64,000 nt of DNA from Intestinimonas massiliensis (ex Afouda et al. 2020) (GTDB lineage: Bacteria; Bacillota; Clostridia; Oscillospirales; Oscillospiraceae). Under the pieces are notes generated by a model. It saw only the letters and a list, made by a program, of their open reading frames with translations, was not told the origin of the DNA and ran no database searches. Below, in pieces: positions 17,194-25,614 of this stretch. Where the stretch lies: positions 1,157,264-1,221,263 of the forward strand of contig NZ_LN869529.1 in NCBI RefSeq assembly GCF_001244995.1, in the 5' to 3' direction. Positions within the stretch are counted from its first letter, which is position 1. Each line of letters starts with the position of its first letter. Made by a program: the position numbers and the translations under genes.

Positions 17194-18831
17194 TTATCGC
17201 TCCTGCTCATGGCTGCGCCCTCGCTTCGGCTGCGGCATCGCCATCTGATAGTTGCGCTGCATAGTCATCAGCTCATGCAACCGGTCGCTTTTCTCGCGGT
17301 AATCGTTGTAACACTCGTTTTTCTGGGACACGAGGGACTGAATCTCTGCAACGACCTCCTTGCGCTTCGGGAGCTGCTTGGGTGTGCCCAGCTTGTCAAG
17401 CTGGCGCTTGGCAGCGTCGTTGATGATAAAATCCGCTTCATGCGCGGCATGGAATTTCTGCTTGTCCTTTTCCTTGCGGATCGCACGATACTCCTTGATG
17501 ACAGGATAGGTTTTGCGGTAATTGTCCATCGCTTCCAGCAATGCCTTTTTATCCGTCACCTTGGCAGCGGCTGTATCATAGCGGCTGCGGGCTTCCCGTG
17601 CTTCCGCACCGGCGGCATCCACGGCGGCGTTCAGCTTATCCGGCGATAGAAGGTCATGCTCCTGCAAGTATAGGAAGGTTTTTGACCATGCCTTGAGGTT
17701 GTGCATCGTCGCCCAGCGGTCATAGCCGATGCCCTTGCCCTCGGCGCGTTTTGCTTCACGGTCAACCATGCGCCCAATGGAGGGGGCTTGTGGTACGCTC
17801 TGCTTCGGGGCAGACCTGCCGGATGCACCCTCGTTTGAAGATAGGGTGCGGTCAAGAGGAATAGCATCATTTGAAGTGAGGGTATTTTCAGGACGCAGGG
17901 CTTTTTGCTCCAAAGCGGCAAGCACGGCAGCTTTATCAAAGCTGTCGCCCAGCTTCCGCGCCGTGATGGGCTTCGTGCGGTCTGGGGTGAGGTAGGAAAA
18001 CCGTCCTCGGCTCTCCTTGACGGTCACGCCGTATTGCAGGAGCTTCCGCGCAAAATCCTCGACGGTGAACGATTCGTTCAGAGCTTTTTGGATAATCTGT
18101 CGCAGCTTCTCCTTGTCGGTTTCAAAGCGTGTCGGCTTGGTGGGCTTGCCCTCTGCGGCAAGGGCGGCGTTTTCCTGATCCAGCGCAGCCTGCCCCTTTT
18201 TCTTCGCCCAATACTCGCGCTCGGTGACGCGGCTTGCGCTGCCGTTCAGAAGGTCGATCTGATAAAGCCCGGCTTCGTGGCACAACTCCATGACCTCGGA
18301 TTTGAAATATTCCATCGCAGCGTCGGTGCAGCGGTGTTTGCATCCGGCTTTTGTGTCGGCGGGTCTGTCCATGTAAGGCAACAGCGGTACATTTTCAATT
18401 CGCAGACTGTTGATGACGATATGCACATGGATGTTGCCGGACTGATTATGCCCGTCCGGGTGGGTGCAGACGAGCGCCTGATGACCGGGAAACTGCTCCC
18501 AGCAAAACCTCTCGCCAAGCTCCTGCGCCTTATCTACGGTCAGCCCGTTGTCCGGGCCGTCCCGTGGATCAAAGCTGATGATGTAATGGTGGCTCTTGAC
18601 ATCCTCGCGCTTCTGATTCTTGCCATAGCGGAGATTGGAGCGCATACAGGCAACCGCAAAATCTTCCTCGCCGCAGTTCAGGGTGGAAATGCGGTAATCC
18701 TCTCTCGGCACAAGCCGCCCGTCCGCGTCCAGCGTGGGCTTCATGGTAAACTCGTCGTGCGCAAAGGTCAGGTATTTTTCAGCGTCACCGTAGTTTGCGT
18801 TTTTAGAGCTGATATGTTTGAACGTTGCCAA
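17194..18831 (-). CDS. Relaxase/mobilisation nuclease (MobA/VirD2 type)
   Basis: This 545-aa relaxase nicks oriT and pilots the DNA strand in conjugation. The N-terminal domain has ATFKHISSKNANYGDAEKYL and the three-His motif region HNQSGNIHVHIVINS. A long helical C-terminal part follows. I place the start at TTG 18831, where homologues begin (ATFKHISSKN), 4 nt after the upstream gene's stop and after a GGTGG site; a longer frame overlaps the upstream gene. The coupling protein is truncated in this element, so it could only be mobilised in trans. Confidence 0.85.
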   Translation of the reverse strand: MATFKHISSKNANYGDAEKYLTFAHDEFTMKPTLDADGRLVPREDYRISTLNCGEEDFAVACMRSNLRYGKNQKREDVKSHHYIISFDPRDGPDNGLTVDKAQELGERFCWEQFPGHQALVCTHPDGHNQSGNIHVHIVINSLRIENVPLLPYMDRPADTKAGCKHRCTDAAMEYFKSEVMELCHEAGLYQIDLLNGSASRVTEREYWAKKKGQAALDQENAALAAEGKPTKPTRFETDKEKLRQIIQKALNESFTVEDFARKLLQYGVTVKESRGRFSYLTPDRTKPITARKLGDSFDKAAVLAALEQKALRPENTLTSNDAIPLDRTLSSNEGASGRSAPKQSVPQAPSIGRMVDREAKRAEGKGIGYDRWATMHNLKAWSKTFLYLQEHDLLSPDKLNAAVDAAGAEAREARSRYDTAAAKVTDKKALLEAMDNYRKTYPVIKEYRAIRKEKDKQKFHAAHEADFIINDAAKRQLDKLGTPKQLPKRKEVVAEIQSLVSQKNECYNDYREKSDRLHELMTMQRNYQMAMPQPKRGRSHEQER

Positions 18832-18835
18832 CGGC

Positions 18836-19279
18836 TTATTCCACCCGGTGCTGGGTGCAATGGTTCTTGCCGAACGCACCATAGGTCTTACAGGCGTAAA
18901 TCTGCTGCGGGTGCTTGGCGTGGGTGGTGCGGATGGTCAGTGACTTGCCGCACTCGCCGCACTTGATAAGCCCGGCAAACAGGCTGGTTTCCCCGTCTTG
19001 CCGGGGGCGCTGGCGGGATTTCAGTCCGGCGTCCTCCAATTCTTTCAGGGAACGCTTGACGGTCACGGCGCTGCGGGACAAGGCCGCTGCCAGCTCCACA
19101 ATGGGGAAACGGACAAACAATATCCCGTTGGTATCCTCCGCACCTCCTGCAAGGGTGGCGTCCAGCAGGCGGGCATACATTACCTTTGCGGTGCTGCTGA
19201 TTGGTAGCCGTAACATGGCGGCGGGAAGTGGCATACAGGGCGGCAGAACGGTGTCTGCGGTCATAAATTCAAATTCCAT
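18836..19279 (-). pseudogene. Chimera: RepA-like winged-helix N-terminus fused to a recombinase zinc ribbon
   Basis: Residues 1 to about 86 (MEFEFMTADTVLPPCMPLPA to KELEDAGL) resemble the winged-helix N-terminus of RepA-like replication initiators that usually precede this relaxase type. From about residue 87 the frame becomes a large-serine-recombinase zinc ribbon (LFAGLIKCGECGKSLTIRTT, ACKTYGAFG) and stops at HRVE. The recombinase continuation may be the fragment at 15579-16080. The frame is open throughout, so a product may be made, but its function is doubtful. Confidence 0.7.
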
Positions 19280-19465
19280 TTAGTCGGTTTTCTCCTTTCG
19301 CTTGGCTCGTTTGGACAGGTAATGGGGGCAGTCGATCACGACAGCCCGGAAGCTCTGTTTGCACTCATGCTGACACTTCCGGCACAGGTCGTTGTAGGCC
19401 ACACGCCCCCGGTCATTGAGGAAGAAGGACAGCTCCAACTTCCGTTTCTTGCTCATTCTCGGCAT
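19280..19465 (-). CDS. Small cysteine-rich protein of the conjugative element
   Basis: This 61-aa basic protein has four cysteines in CRKCQHECKQS and DCPHYLSKR spacing that could bind zinc. GGAGGT lies just before ATG 19465, and its stop codon directly abuts the ATG of the next gene. It sits first in the mobilisation cassette. Its head is duplicated in the chimera at 15579-16118. Function is not known. Confidence 0.7.
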   Translation of the reverse strand: MPRMSKKRKLELSFFLNDRGRVAYNDLCRKCQHECKQSFRAVVIDCPHYLSKRAKRKEKTD

Positions 19466-19610
19466 GGTACCTCCTATCATAGAAAATCCGCCCATTTCAG
19501 CCGTAACGGTAGAGATGGGCGGATAGCGGTTTCTGGTGTCATGTTTCGGGGCGATTTTCAAGGAAAACACGGCCATAGAGCCGCCCTAAAAAGCCCCATA
19601 GTATCACGGA

Positions 19611-19629
19611 CAGGGCAGACTACGCCCTG
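19611..19629. other. Hairpin in the mobilisation intergenic region, candidate oriT part
   Basis: CAGGGC and GCCCTG form a small stem around AGACTAC, in the 530-bp non-coding stretch 19466-19997 upstream of the mobilisation genes, where oriT is expected. No nic site is recognised, so this is only a positional suggestion. I see no gene in the rest of the stretch. Confidence 0.3.
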
Positions 19630-19997
19630 CCGATTTGTCGTGTTTGGGTAGCATTTTGGTGTCAGTTCTGCCGTGTTTCCCTGATGTCGTTCCTGCCCCT
19701 GAATCTCACAGCAGCGTTTCGTTCCCGTTGGTACGCTCGCTGCGGTCAAGGTTCCTCCAACTCCTTGCCGCAGGTCGTTGCGCTACATCGCCGGGGAGCA
19801 TATCCCATCAGGCCGGTCATTCGATTGGAATAATCCATCGATGAACTGACTACATCATAGCTCATTTTTGAACCCTTTCCCGTATGTCCAGAAAGTAGGA
19901 ATACCGCCCCAAAATCGAAAATTTCCACGATTTCGGAACGGTATGGTATAATGGCTATATATGCTCAAAAACCACATGGGAAGGGAGTGGCAAACCA

Positions 19998-20819
19998 ATG
20001 AAAGACCATGTTTCCTTGCAGGAACGCTTGAAAGATTTACGGGTAGAAAAGGGGTTGAAGCTGGAAGAATTGGCAGAAAAGACCGGCATTTCAAAATCTG
20101 CTTTAGCCAGCTATGAAAATGAAGAAAATCGAAACAAGGAAATCAATCACGGCAACCTTATCACACTGGCAGACTTTTATGAGGTGTCCATTGACTATCT
20201 GTTTTGCCGGACAGAAAACCGGGAGCAGATAAATACCCCGCTGTCTGAATTACATTTGACCGATGAAGCCGTGGCGCTTCTGAAAAGCGGACGAATCAAT
20301 ACCCGGCTGCTGTGCGAGATGATGTCCCACGAAAAATTTGCGGAGCTGATGGCTGACGCAGAAATCTATGTGGATGGAATGGCTACCATGCGGTTCCATG
20401 ACATCAACAGTGCGCTGGCCGCTGTCCGGGCAATGATACTGGAAGAACATCCCGAAGCTGCCGCAGACCGTTCCCTGAAAATTCTGGAAGCCGGTCAGAT
20501 AGAGGAAGAAGATTTTTTCTGTCATGTGACACACAAAACATGGGACGCTATCCTTCACGATATACGCAAAGCCCATGAGAAGGACATGGAGAGTGCGCCG
20601 GACACCACGCCCGCCGATGAACTGATAAGGGAAGTCCGAAAGGCCATGCAGTCCACCGGCGATAGGGTACAGGAATTTCTGGAAATCTTCTGCAAGGCGT
20701 TCCAGCTAAAATACAAGCGGCTCACAGACGAGGAAAGAACGACCCTGAAAAGGCTGTTCAAAAGATCGCCGCTGATTAAAAATTCGGGGATCAACTTCCG
20801 GTGCAGACCGTGGAGATAA
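19998..20819 (+). CDS. XRE-family transcriptional regulator
   Basis: This 273-aa protein has a Cro/C1-type helix-turn-helix at residues 8-65 (LKDLRVEKGLKLEELAEKTG, KSALASYE) and a long C-terminal helical region without a recognised domain. A TATAAT box lies at 19947-19952 and GGGAGTGG before the ATG. Regulators of this kind often control integrative-element genes. It is divergent from the mobilisation genes. Confidence 0.8.
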   Translation: MKDHVSLQERLKDLRVEKGLKLEELAEKTGISKSALASYENEENRNKEINHGNLITLADFYEVSIDYLFCRTENREQINTPLSELHLTDEAVALLKSGRINTRLLCEMMSHEKFAELMADAEIYVDGMATMRFHDINSALAAVRAMILEEHPEAAADRSLKILEAGQIEEEDFFCHVTHKTWDAILHDIRKAHEKDMESAPDTTPADELIREVRKAMQSTGDRVQEFLEIFCKAFQLKYKRLTDEERTTLKRLFKRSPLIKNSGINFRCRPWR

Positions 20820-20820
20820 A

Positions 20821-20858
20821 AACAGCCGTTGCGGGGTTGGCTCCTGCAACGGCTGTTT
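20821..20858 (+). terminator. Terminator after the XRE regulator
   Basis: AACAGCCGTTGC/GCAACGGCTGTT stem ending in TTTT. Confidence 0.85.
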
Positions 20859-20932
20859 TGAATAGTATAGAGAATGTATCACGTTTTATTTACTCAATGG
20901 TAAATCAATCATCCATTTTCTGCGCTTTATTA

Positions 20933-21346
20933 TTACTTGTGAATGACCATCTTCATACCAGAACCGCAAAAGTCATTCGGAATCCGTTTAAAACCCAGTT
21001 TTTCATAAAATGGCTCTTTTCCTTTCTCTGAAATCAACTGGATACTGATTCGTCCTCCGTCTGGAATCTCCTTAGTCGCACATTCTCTAAGCATACTAAC
21101 AATTTTGCTTCCAATTCCTTTCCCTTGATAAGCAGGATCGACTACAATATCAACTATTGTCAAATACATACCGTCACCTATCAATCTGCCCATTCCGACA
21201 GTCTGATTATTTTCAAAAACTGCAACGGTACATAAGCTATTACTCAATGCAGCCTGTGTTTGCTCTTTAGAAAAGTTCGTCCATCCAACGCTTTCCCTCA
21301 GCCGACAATAATCTTCATAGCATAATACATTTGTCTGATACTCCAT
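20933..21346 (-). CDS. GNAT-family N-acetyltransferase
   Basis: This 137-aa protein has the GNAT acetyl-CoA site as VVDPAYQGKGIGSKI and the C-terminal FYEKLGFKRI. GNAT enzymes acetylate small molecules or proteins. The substrate cannot be told. Its lower GC than the backbone fits cargo in the mobile element. A FxGxGMK-like ending is typical of small-molecule members. Confidence 0.85.
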   Translation of the reverse strand: MEYQTNVLCYEDYCRLRESVGWTNFSKEQTQAALSNSLCTVAVFENNQTVGMGRLIGDGMYLTIVDIVVDPAYQGKGIGSKIVSMLRECATKEIPDGGRISIQLISEKGKEPFYEKLGFKRIPNDFCGSGMKMVIHK

Positions 21347-21361
21347 ATTTTGTGTTTCCTC

Positions 21362-21577
21362 CTATGAATATGTTTCGTCATGTTCCAACTCAATCACATC
21401 CAAAATCCCACAATTCAAGGCTTCGCAGATACGCAGCAGCGTTTTCATACTGATATGCTCGCCCTTGCCCATGTTGGCAATCATATTTGTAGTCAGACCA
21501 GCGGCCAGCCGCAAGTCCTCTTTTCTCATGCCGCGCTCTTTCAGGGTGTCCCATAGCGGCTGATAGCTGATGTGCAT
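21362..21577 (-). CDS. Small Cro/C1-type HTH regulator
   Basis: This 71-aa protein is a single helix-turn-helix domain (LWDTLKERGMRKEDLRLAAG, TTNMIANMGKGE, LLRICEALNC), the common stand-alone XRE type in Clostridia. It lies 15 nt upstream of the acetyltransferase and is probably co-transcribed with it. Targets are unknown. Confidence 0.8.
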   Translation of the reverse strand: MHISYQPLWDTLKERGMRKEDLRLAAGLTTNMIANMGKGEHISMKTLLRICEALNCGILDVIELEHDETYS

Positions 21578-21711
21578 AGGCTCCCGCCTTTCTCTCCATC
21601 GTCAAGTGCTGATGGAACCATTATAGCAGAAGTCTTGTCTTTCCACAATATTTCTTGACACAACCGCCGGTTCCGTCTGGATTGTGCTTTTCCTTTCTTG
21701 TGTGATTACAT

Positions 21712-21870
21712 CTATTTCGCCATTAACTGCTTGATGCCCTGACTTTTGGCGCCTGGATTATCCGATCCATAACCCTCCAGCAAGTTAATCACGCCCCATA
21801 CCGCAAGGCCCGCGCCCAAAGCCACGACCAAAGTTTGCAGGGTATCTACCGCGCTTGTAAAGAATCCCAT
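21712..21870 (-). CDS. Maff2-family small membrane protein
   Basis: This 52-aa protein (starting MGFFTSAVDTLQTLVVALGA, ending IKQLMAK) has one hydrophobic segment and matches the Maff2 family found in Clostridia conjugative elements next to the type IV secretion genes. GGAGGAACATTCC precedes ATG 21870. Its usual neighbours (VirB6, VirB4) are missing here, so it is a leftover of the transfer module. Confidence 0.75.
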   Translation of the reverse strand: MGFFTSAVDTLQTLVVALGAGLAVWGVINLLEGYGSDNPGAKSQGIKQLMAK

Positions 21871-21902
21871 GGAATGTTCCTCCTTTATATGTTCAGGTGT
21901 GA

Positions 21903-21926
21903 AAAAAGCCGCCTCCAGGGCGGCGG
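21903..21926 (-). terminator. Terminator after the VirD4 fragment
   Basis: On the minus strand GCCGCC-CTGGA-GGCGGC is followed by TTTTTT. Confidence 0.8.
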
Positions 21927-21951
21927 ACTTCGGGCCAACATGGCCCGAAGT
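21927..21951. repeat. 25-bp palindrome, copy 1
   Basis: Arms ACTTCGGGCCA and TGGCCCGAAGT surround a 3-bp centre. It lies immediately after the virD4 stop codon. See copies at 22770 and 23277; all three are within 1.4 kb around parB. Confidence 0.85.
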
Positions 21952-22784
21952 TACGCGAAAGCGTCCGGGTCGTCTATATCGTCATAGTTCAGGATGTCCT
22001 CGTCCTCGTCTATGGCCGATAATTCGTCCTCAGTCGCTTCGTAAACTGTATACTGCTCGTTTTCATTAAGCTCTGTCATACGCCGGGTCACGAGTTTGGA
22101 GAGATCAAAGGCGTTCTTTTCTTTGTCGGCCTCGGCGGTGTACTTGTAATTCGGATGCTTTTTCAGGTCATACTTCGGGGAATAAAAAGGCCGCAGCCCT
22201 CGCAGTTGGAGGATGCAGCGGTTTCCGTCCATGGTGGTGAGTTCGTCCATGGTCATAAGCTCTTTCCCGAGCCGCTGAGTGTTTTGTCCGTAGCTCTCCG
22301 ATTGCCCCCGCGTTCGGCTTTCCGTGTTCATGGAAATGGTCTCTTTCCCCAAAGCCTCCGACAGTTCCTTGATGGTGGTATGCTCTCGGCCTCCAAGGAA
22401 AATCACACTGTCCATGTTTCCCATGATGGTCTCCGCGTGGTCTTTATACAGAGCCTTTAGCTGGCTCTGCGCCTGCAAGAACATGGTCAGGCTGATTTCC
22501 CGGGAGCGGATGACCGCCACGATTTTTTCAAGCTGTGGCACCTGCCCGGTGTTGGCCGCCTCGTCCCACAGCACACGCACATGATGGGGCAAACGGCCCC
22601 CGTGTACGTTGTCCGCCCGTTCACACAAGAGATTGAACATCTGCGAAAAGGCAAGAGCAAAGCCGCCTATGGCGGTGGCAAAGCCACTCTTGACAGACCA
22701 CGCCCGGATATGCAAAAGAACAACCGGCGACGGGGAATCATTCAAGAGCCGTGTCATGGGAGGACAGCAACCTCGGGCCAACAT
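21951..22784 (-). pseudogene. Conjugal coupling protein VirD4/TraG, 5'-truncated
   Basis: The 277-aa frame carries the C-terminal ATPase half of a VirD4-type coupling protein: SQMFNLLCERAD, a Walker B-like VRVLWDEAANTGQVPQLEK, IRSREISLTMFLQAQSQLKA and DGNRCILQLRGLRPF. The Walker A motif and the N-terminal membrane region are absent, and the first ~45 residues do not resemble the family. The open frame begins inside palindrome copy 2. Without Walker A it should be inactive. Confidence 0.8.
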
Positions 22785-22794
22785 GGCCCGAAGT
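22770..22794. repeat. 25-bp palindrome, copy 2
   Basis: Same palindrome with one arm altered (ACCTCGGGCCA / TGGCCCGAAGT), 3 bp after the parB stop codon. Confidence 0.8.
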
Positions 22795-22797
22795 CTC

Positions 22798-24174
22798 TTA
22801 CTTTTCCTGCTCGGCCTTCTTTTCCGGCTTGGCGATCTCCTTCTGCTTGCCTTTCCACTCGTCCAGAAGTTTCAGAATCTGATCCTTCATTTCACGGGGC
22901 GTCTTGTCCTTGCCGAAATACTGGCTGAGCTCCTGACTGGAAATAATCACCTTGTCTACCTCCTTTTTCTCTTCGAGCATGATACCGTCGATCACGTCGC
23001 CGTTGAGCATGTTCTTTTGGTCGAGTTCCCTCATGCGCTGTGCCTGGGAAAGAGAGGGGGCCGACTGCTGGCCCTCAATGGCGATAGCAATATACCGCTG
23101 ATTTTTGGGTCTGATATAAGCAAGCTCCACGGCGGGAGTGAAAGCGATCTTTTTTTCATCCACCATTTTCATAAGGTCAGGGACAAGATCGTTGAGCTTG
23201 ATATACCGCTGTACCTGTTTGACTGCCATCTTGTTGCGTTCTGCGACGATTTGATTGGACCGCTGGCCGTTCTCCAACTTCGAGCCATTTTGGCCCGAAG
23301 TTGTGAGGTCGCCTCGTGCGCCCTGCCGCTTGATAGCCTCCAACTGCATTTTCAGAGCCTTGGCCCGTTCACTGGGGAGGATGCTCTCACGCTGGTTTGT
23401 GTTATCCTCTACCATCTGAGTAATGGCCTGTTCGTCTGTCAGGTTGCGAACAATACAGGGCATGTCTATAAATCCGGCAAGTTCGCTGGCTTTCATACGA
23501 CGATGCCCGGAGACCATCTCATACCCACCGCCCTCGCGGGGCCGGACTATGGCGGCATTGGTAATACCCTTGTCCTTGACACTCGAAACCATAGCCCGCA
23601 TTTCTTCATCGTCCCTGACTTGGAACGGATGATTTTTGAACGGGTGCAGTTCTGAGAGCTTGATGTATACGACCTGCTCAACCTCATTTGAGCGAGGAGC
23701 GGCAACAGGCCCGGTTTTCGCCGGAGGCACTGTCTCTTGGGCAGGGGGCTCTGTCTTTGCCGGAGTCTTGGACTTGGAGCTTTTTGCAGTCTTCTCCGGC
23801 TTCGCCTTGCTGGCAGAGGATTTTGCGGCGTCTGTCTTGGCAGGAGCAGCTTTATCTTTGGGCGCCTTACTTTGCTTCGGCGCTTTAACGGGGGCCTCTT
23901 TCTTGACCGTATCCGTTCCGGGGACTTGCTTCTCTGCTTTGATCTCACTGATTTTCTCAAATGGGATCACAACATTCTCTGTCGATGAAATGTCCTTATT
24001 GTCGGAGCTGGAGGGAACTTCCGCCATTTCAAACAGGGTGGCGGGGCTCTCGGAGGCAAGGGGCTCAGGCTTCACTTCCGATGCCTCCGGGGTGGGAGGA
24101 GCAGATTTTGTCTGCTCCACATCCTTGACAGACGATACCTGGTCCGTTGTACTGGCTGTATTTTCTTGTGCCAT
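22798..24174 (-). CDS. ParB/Spo0J-family partition protein
   Basis: This 458-aa protein has a low-complexity Lys/Ala/Pro/Ser-rich N-terminus (residues 1-160). A ParB nuclease-like domain follows (LSELHPFKNHPFQVR, ISGHRR-like VSGHRRMKASELAG, MVEDNTNQRE) and an HTH (VAERNKMAVKQVQRYIKL). ParB proteins bind palindromic parS sites for partition or regulation. A near-perfect palindrome lies inside the gene and another right after it. GGAGG precedes ATG 24174. No parA is visible nearby. Confidence 0.85.
   Translation of the reverse strand: MAQENTASTTDQVSSVKDVEQTKSAPPTPEASEVKPEPLASESPATLFEMAEVPSSSDNKDISSTENVVIPFEKISEIKAEKQVPGTDTVKKEAPVKAPKQSKAPKDKAAPAKTDAAKSSASKAKPEKTAKSSKSKTPAKTEPPAQETVPPAKTGPVAAPRSNEVEQVVYIKLSELHPFKNHPFQVRDDEEMRAMVSSVKDKGITNAAIVRPREGGGYEMVSGHRRMKASELAGFIDMPCIVRNLTDEQAITQMVEDNTNQRESILPSERAKALKMQLEAIKRQGARGDLTTSGQNGSKLENGQRSNQIVAERNKMAVKQVQRYIKLNDLVPDLMKMVDEKKIAFTPAVELAYIRPKNQRYIAIAIEGQQSAPSLSQAQRMRELDQKNMLNGDVIDGIMLEEKKEVDKVIISSQELSQYFGKDKTPREMKDQILKLLDEWKGKQKEIAKPEKKAEQEK
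23277..23301. repeat. 25-bp palindrome, copy 3 (inside parB)
   Basis: Arms ACTTCGAGCCA and TGGCCCGAAGT around TTT, one mismatch between arms. On the minus strand it encodes the TSGQNGSKLE stretch of ParB. Confidence 0.75.
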
Positions 24175-24495
24175 TATGCAACCTCCTTTGTTCTGGCATG
24201 AAAAAAGGGCCTAACCTTTGTTAGACCCGTGGATAAACGGGGCAGCACCATCTCCTTTCCTGCATTTATATAGCAAACGCCGCCCATAGTCTCACTTAGG
24301 CGGCGTATTGATTTCCGATTCAATTCGTGTTAGAATGTAAAAGCATTTGCGGCTGTAAAAAACGTAGATTTTATGCGCGTTTCCGGGTTTGTCGTTATCG
24401 ACATTCGTACCAAAGCAAAATGGCGGGCGCAGCCGTTTTCACGGTGCGCCCGCCATTTTCGTCCAAATTATCTAAGTTCGCTTTTGGGGGAAAGA

Positions 24496-24547
24496 TTGAC
24501 AAAACCGTAGGTTTCAGCTATAATATAAATACTCTAAACGTAGGTTT
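24496..24547 (+). promoter_or_regulatory. Consensus promoter with two palindromic operator-like sites, no gene behind it
   Basis: TTGACA (24496-24501) and TATAAT (24519-24524) are 17 bp apart, a full consensus promoter. AAACCGTAGGTTT (24502-24514) lies in the spacer and AAACGTAGGTTT (24536-24547) just after the -10 box. No convincing coding frame follows for 300 bp, so the original gene was probably deleted. The rest of 24175-24856 is non-coding apart from the hairpin at 24790. Confidence 0.7.
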
Positions 24548-24789
24548 ATAGGAAAAAGATTGTTGTCAACAGTCCAGAACAGATTTCTACAAGAAATCTA
24601 GATTGGAACTGGGTATCGCAAGTCCACGCCAGCCGCGCGGCTGCCGCTAGGATAATGATGCACAGGAACATGTTGTCACAGTCCCCCCTTTCAATTATAA
24701 CATGATTGAAGATTGGGCGAATTGAAGGATGGCTGGTATGACATGCACAGCAAGGCTTATTGCCGAGTAAGAATACCAAGTTAAAAAGT

Positions 24790-24833
24790 ATACCCGTCAG
24801 CTAAGGAATGCCATCCTCCATGCTGACGGGTAT
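24790..24833 (+). repeat. 12-bp-stem hairpin upstream of the reverse transcriptase
   Basis: ATACCCGTCAGC (24790-24801) and GCTGACGGGTAT (24822-24833) pair perfectly around a 20-nt loop, ending 23 nt before the RT start codon. There is no T tract. It could be part of a structured RNA working with the RT (inference). Confidence 0.6.
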
Positions 24834-24856
24834 TGCGCTATATAGGAGCATTTTTT

Positions 24857-25429
24857 ATGGATAGAAATGAATGGAAAGAGAAGCAAGCGAAAAAGCCAGC
24901 CCCACAATATACTCATTTTGATCGTAGGATATCTCTTGTGCAATGCTTTAAATACGTCACTTCCCCAGAAAAGATTTCCCGTCATGGTTTCTATCCTTTT
25001 ATCCACTATACGATAAAAAGCAGAAAGGTAAAAGATGGGCGGAAAGAAAAGCCGAAAGAGCGGCAGATATATTATGCCGCGCACTTAGACGGCTGGATAT
25101 ATAGATATTATTCATATTTGATAAATGAGGCATACAATCGAAGGGTCAAGGTGGAAGATATTGATGATGTAGCAGTAGCCTATCGAACGGATCTTGGTAA
25201 AAGTAATATCCAATTTGCAAAAACAGCATTTGATCACATTCGCAAGGCGTGTGTCTGTTATGTAATGATAGGAGATTTTACTGACTTTTTTGATAATTTA
25301 AATCATGTATATTTGAAAAAACAATTATGCGATTTACTATCGGTCAATCGCCTGCCAGATGACTTTTATGCCGTATATAAAAATGTTACTCATTTTTCTT
25401 ATGAATGTTTCTTAATAGGAACGCTGTAA
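24857..25429 (+). pseudogene. Truncated defence-type reverse transcriptase
   Basis: The 190-aa frame matches the N-terminal part of a prokaryotic reverse transcriptase of the non-LTR-like defence/abortive-infection kind: YTHFDRRISLVQCF, YAAHLDGWIYRYYSYLINEA, DVAVAYRTDLGKSN and the first catalytic block IGDFTDFFDNLNHVYLK. It stops after FSYECFLIGTL, before the YxDD palm motif. AGGAG precedes ATG 24857. Low GC sets it apart from its neighbours. It lacks the catalytic YxDD, so it should be inactive. The subfamily (DRT, Abi) cannot be fixed. Confidence 0.65.
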
Positions 25430-25495
25430 ATACAAGGCTTTTCGGAGCCTGCTAACAACAAAAAATAATATTTGCACTATCACATTACGCAAAAG

Positions 25496-25526
25496 GCCGC
25501 CCGGCTGAGACTTCGGGCGGCTTTTT
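25496..25526 (+). terminator. Terminator after the RT fragment
   Basis: GCCGCCCG/CGGGCGGC stem followed by TTTTT. Confidence 0.85.
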
Positions 25527-25614
25527 GCGTGGGATAGGCGGAAGGATGAGAAAAAATTATTACAGAAATTTAGTCTCAAAATTTGTGCAACTTTCACGAA
25601 AAGGAGGATAGCGA

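Noticed and set aside
24546-24779. Small minus-strand hydrophobic frame as a toxin or holin
   Set aside because: No ribosome site and no recognisable family; it overlaps the orphan promoter region.
21901-25530. CRISPR array
   Set aside because: The repeated palindromes are only three, hundreds of bases apart, with no spacers of regular length and no cas genes.
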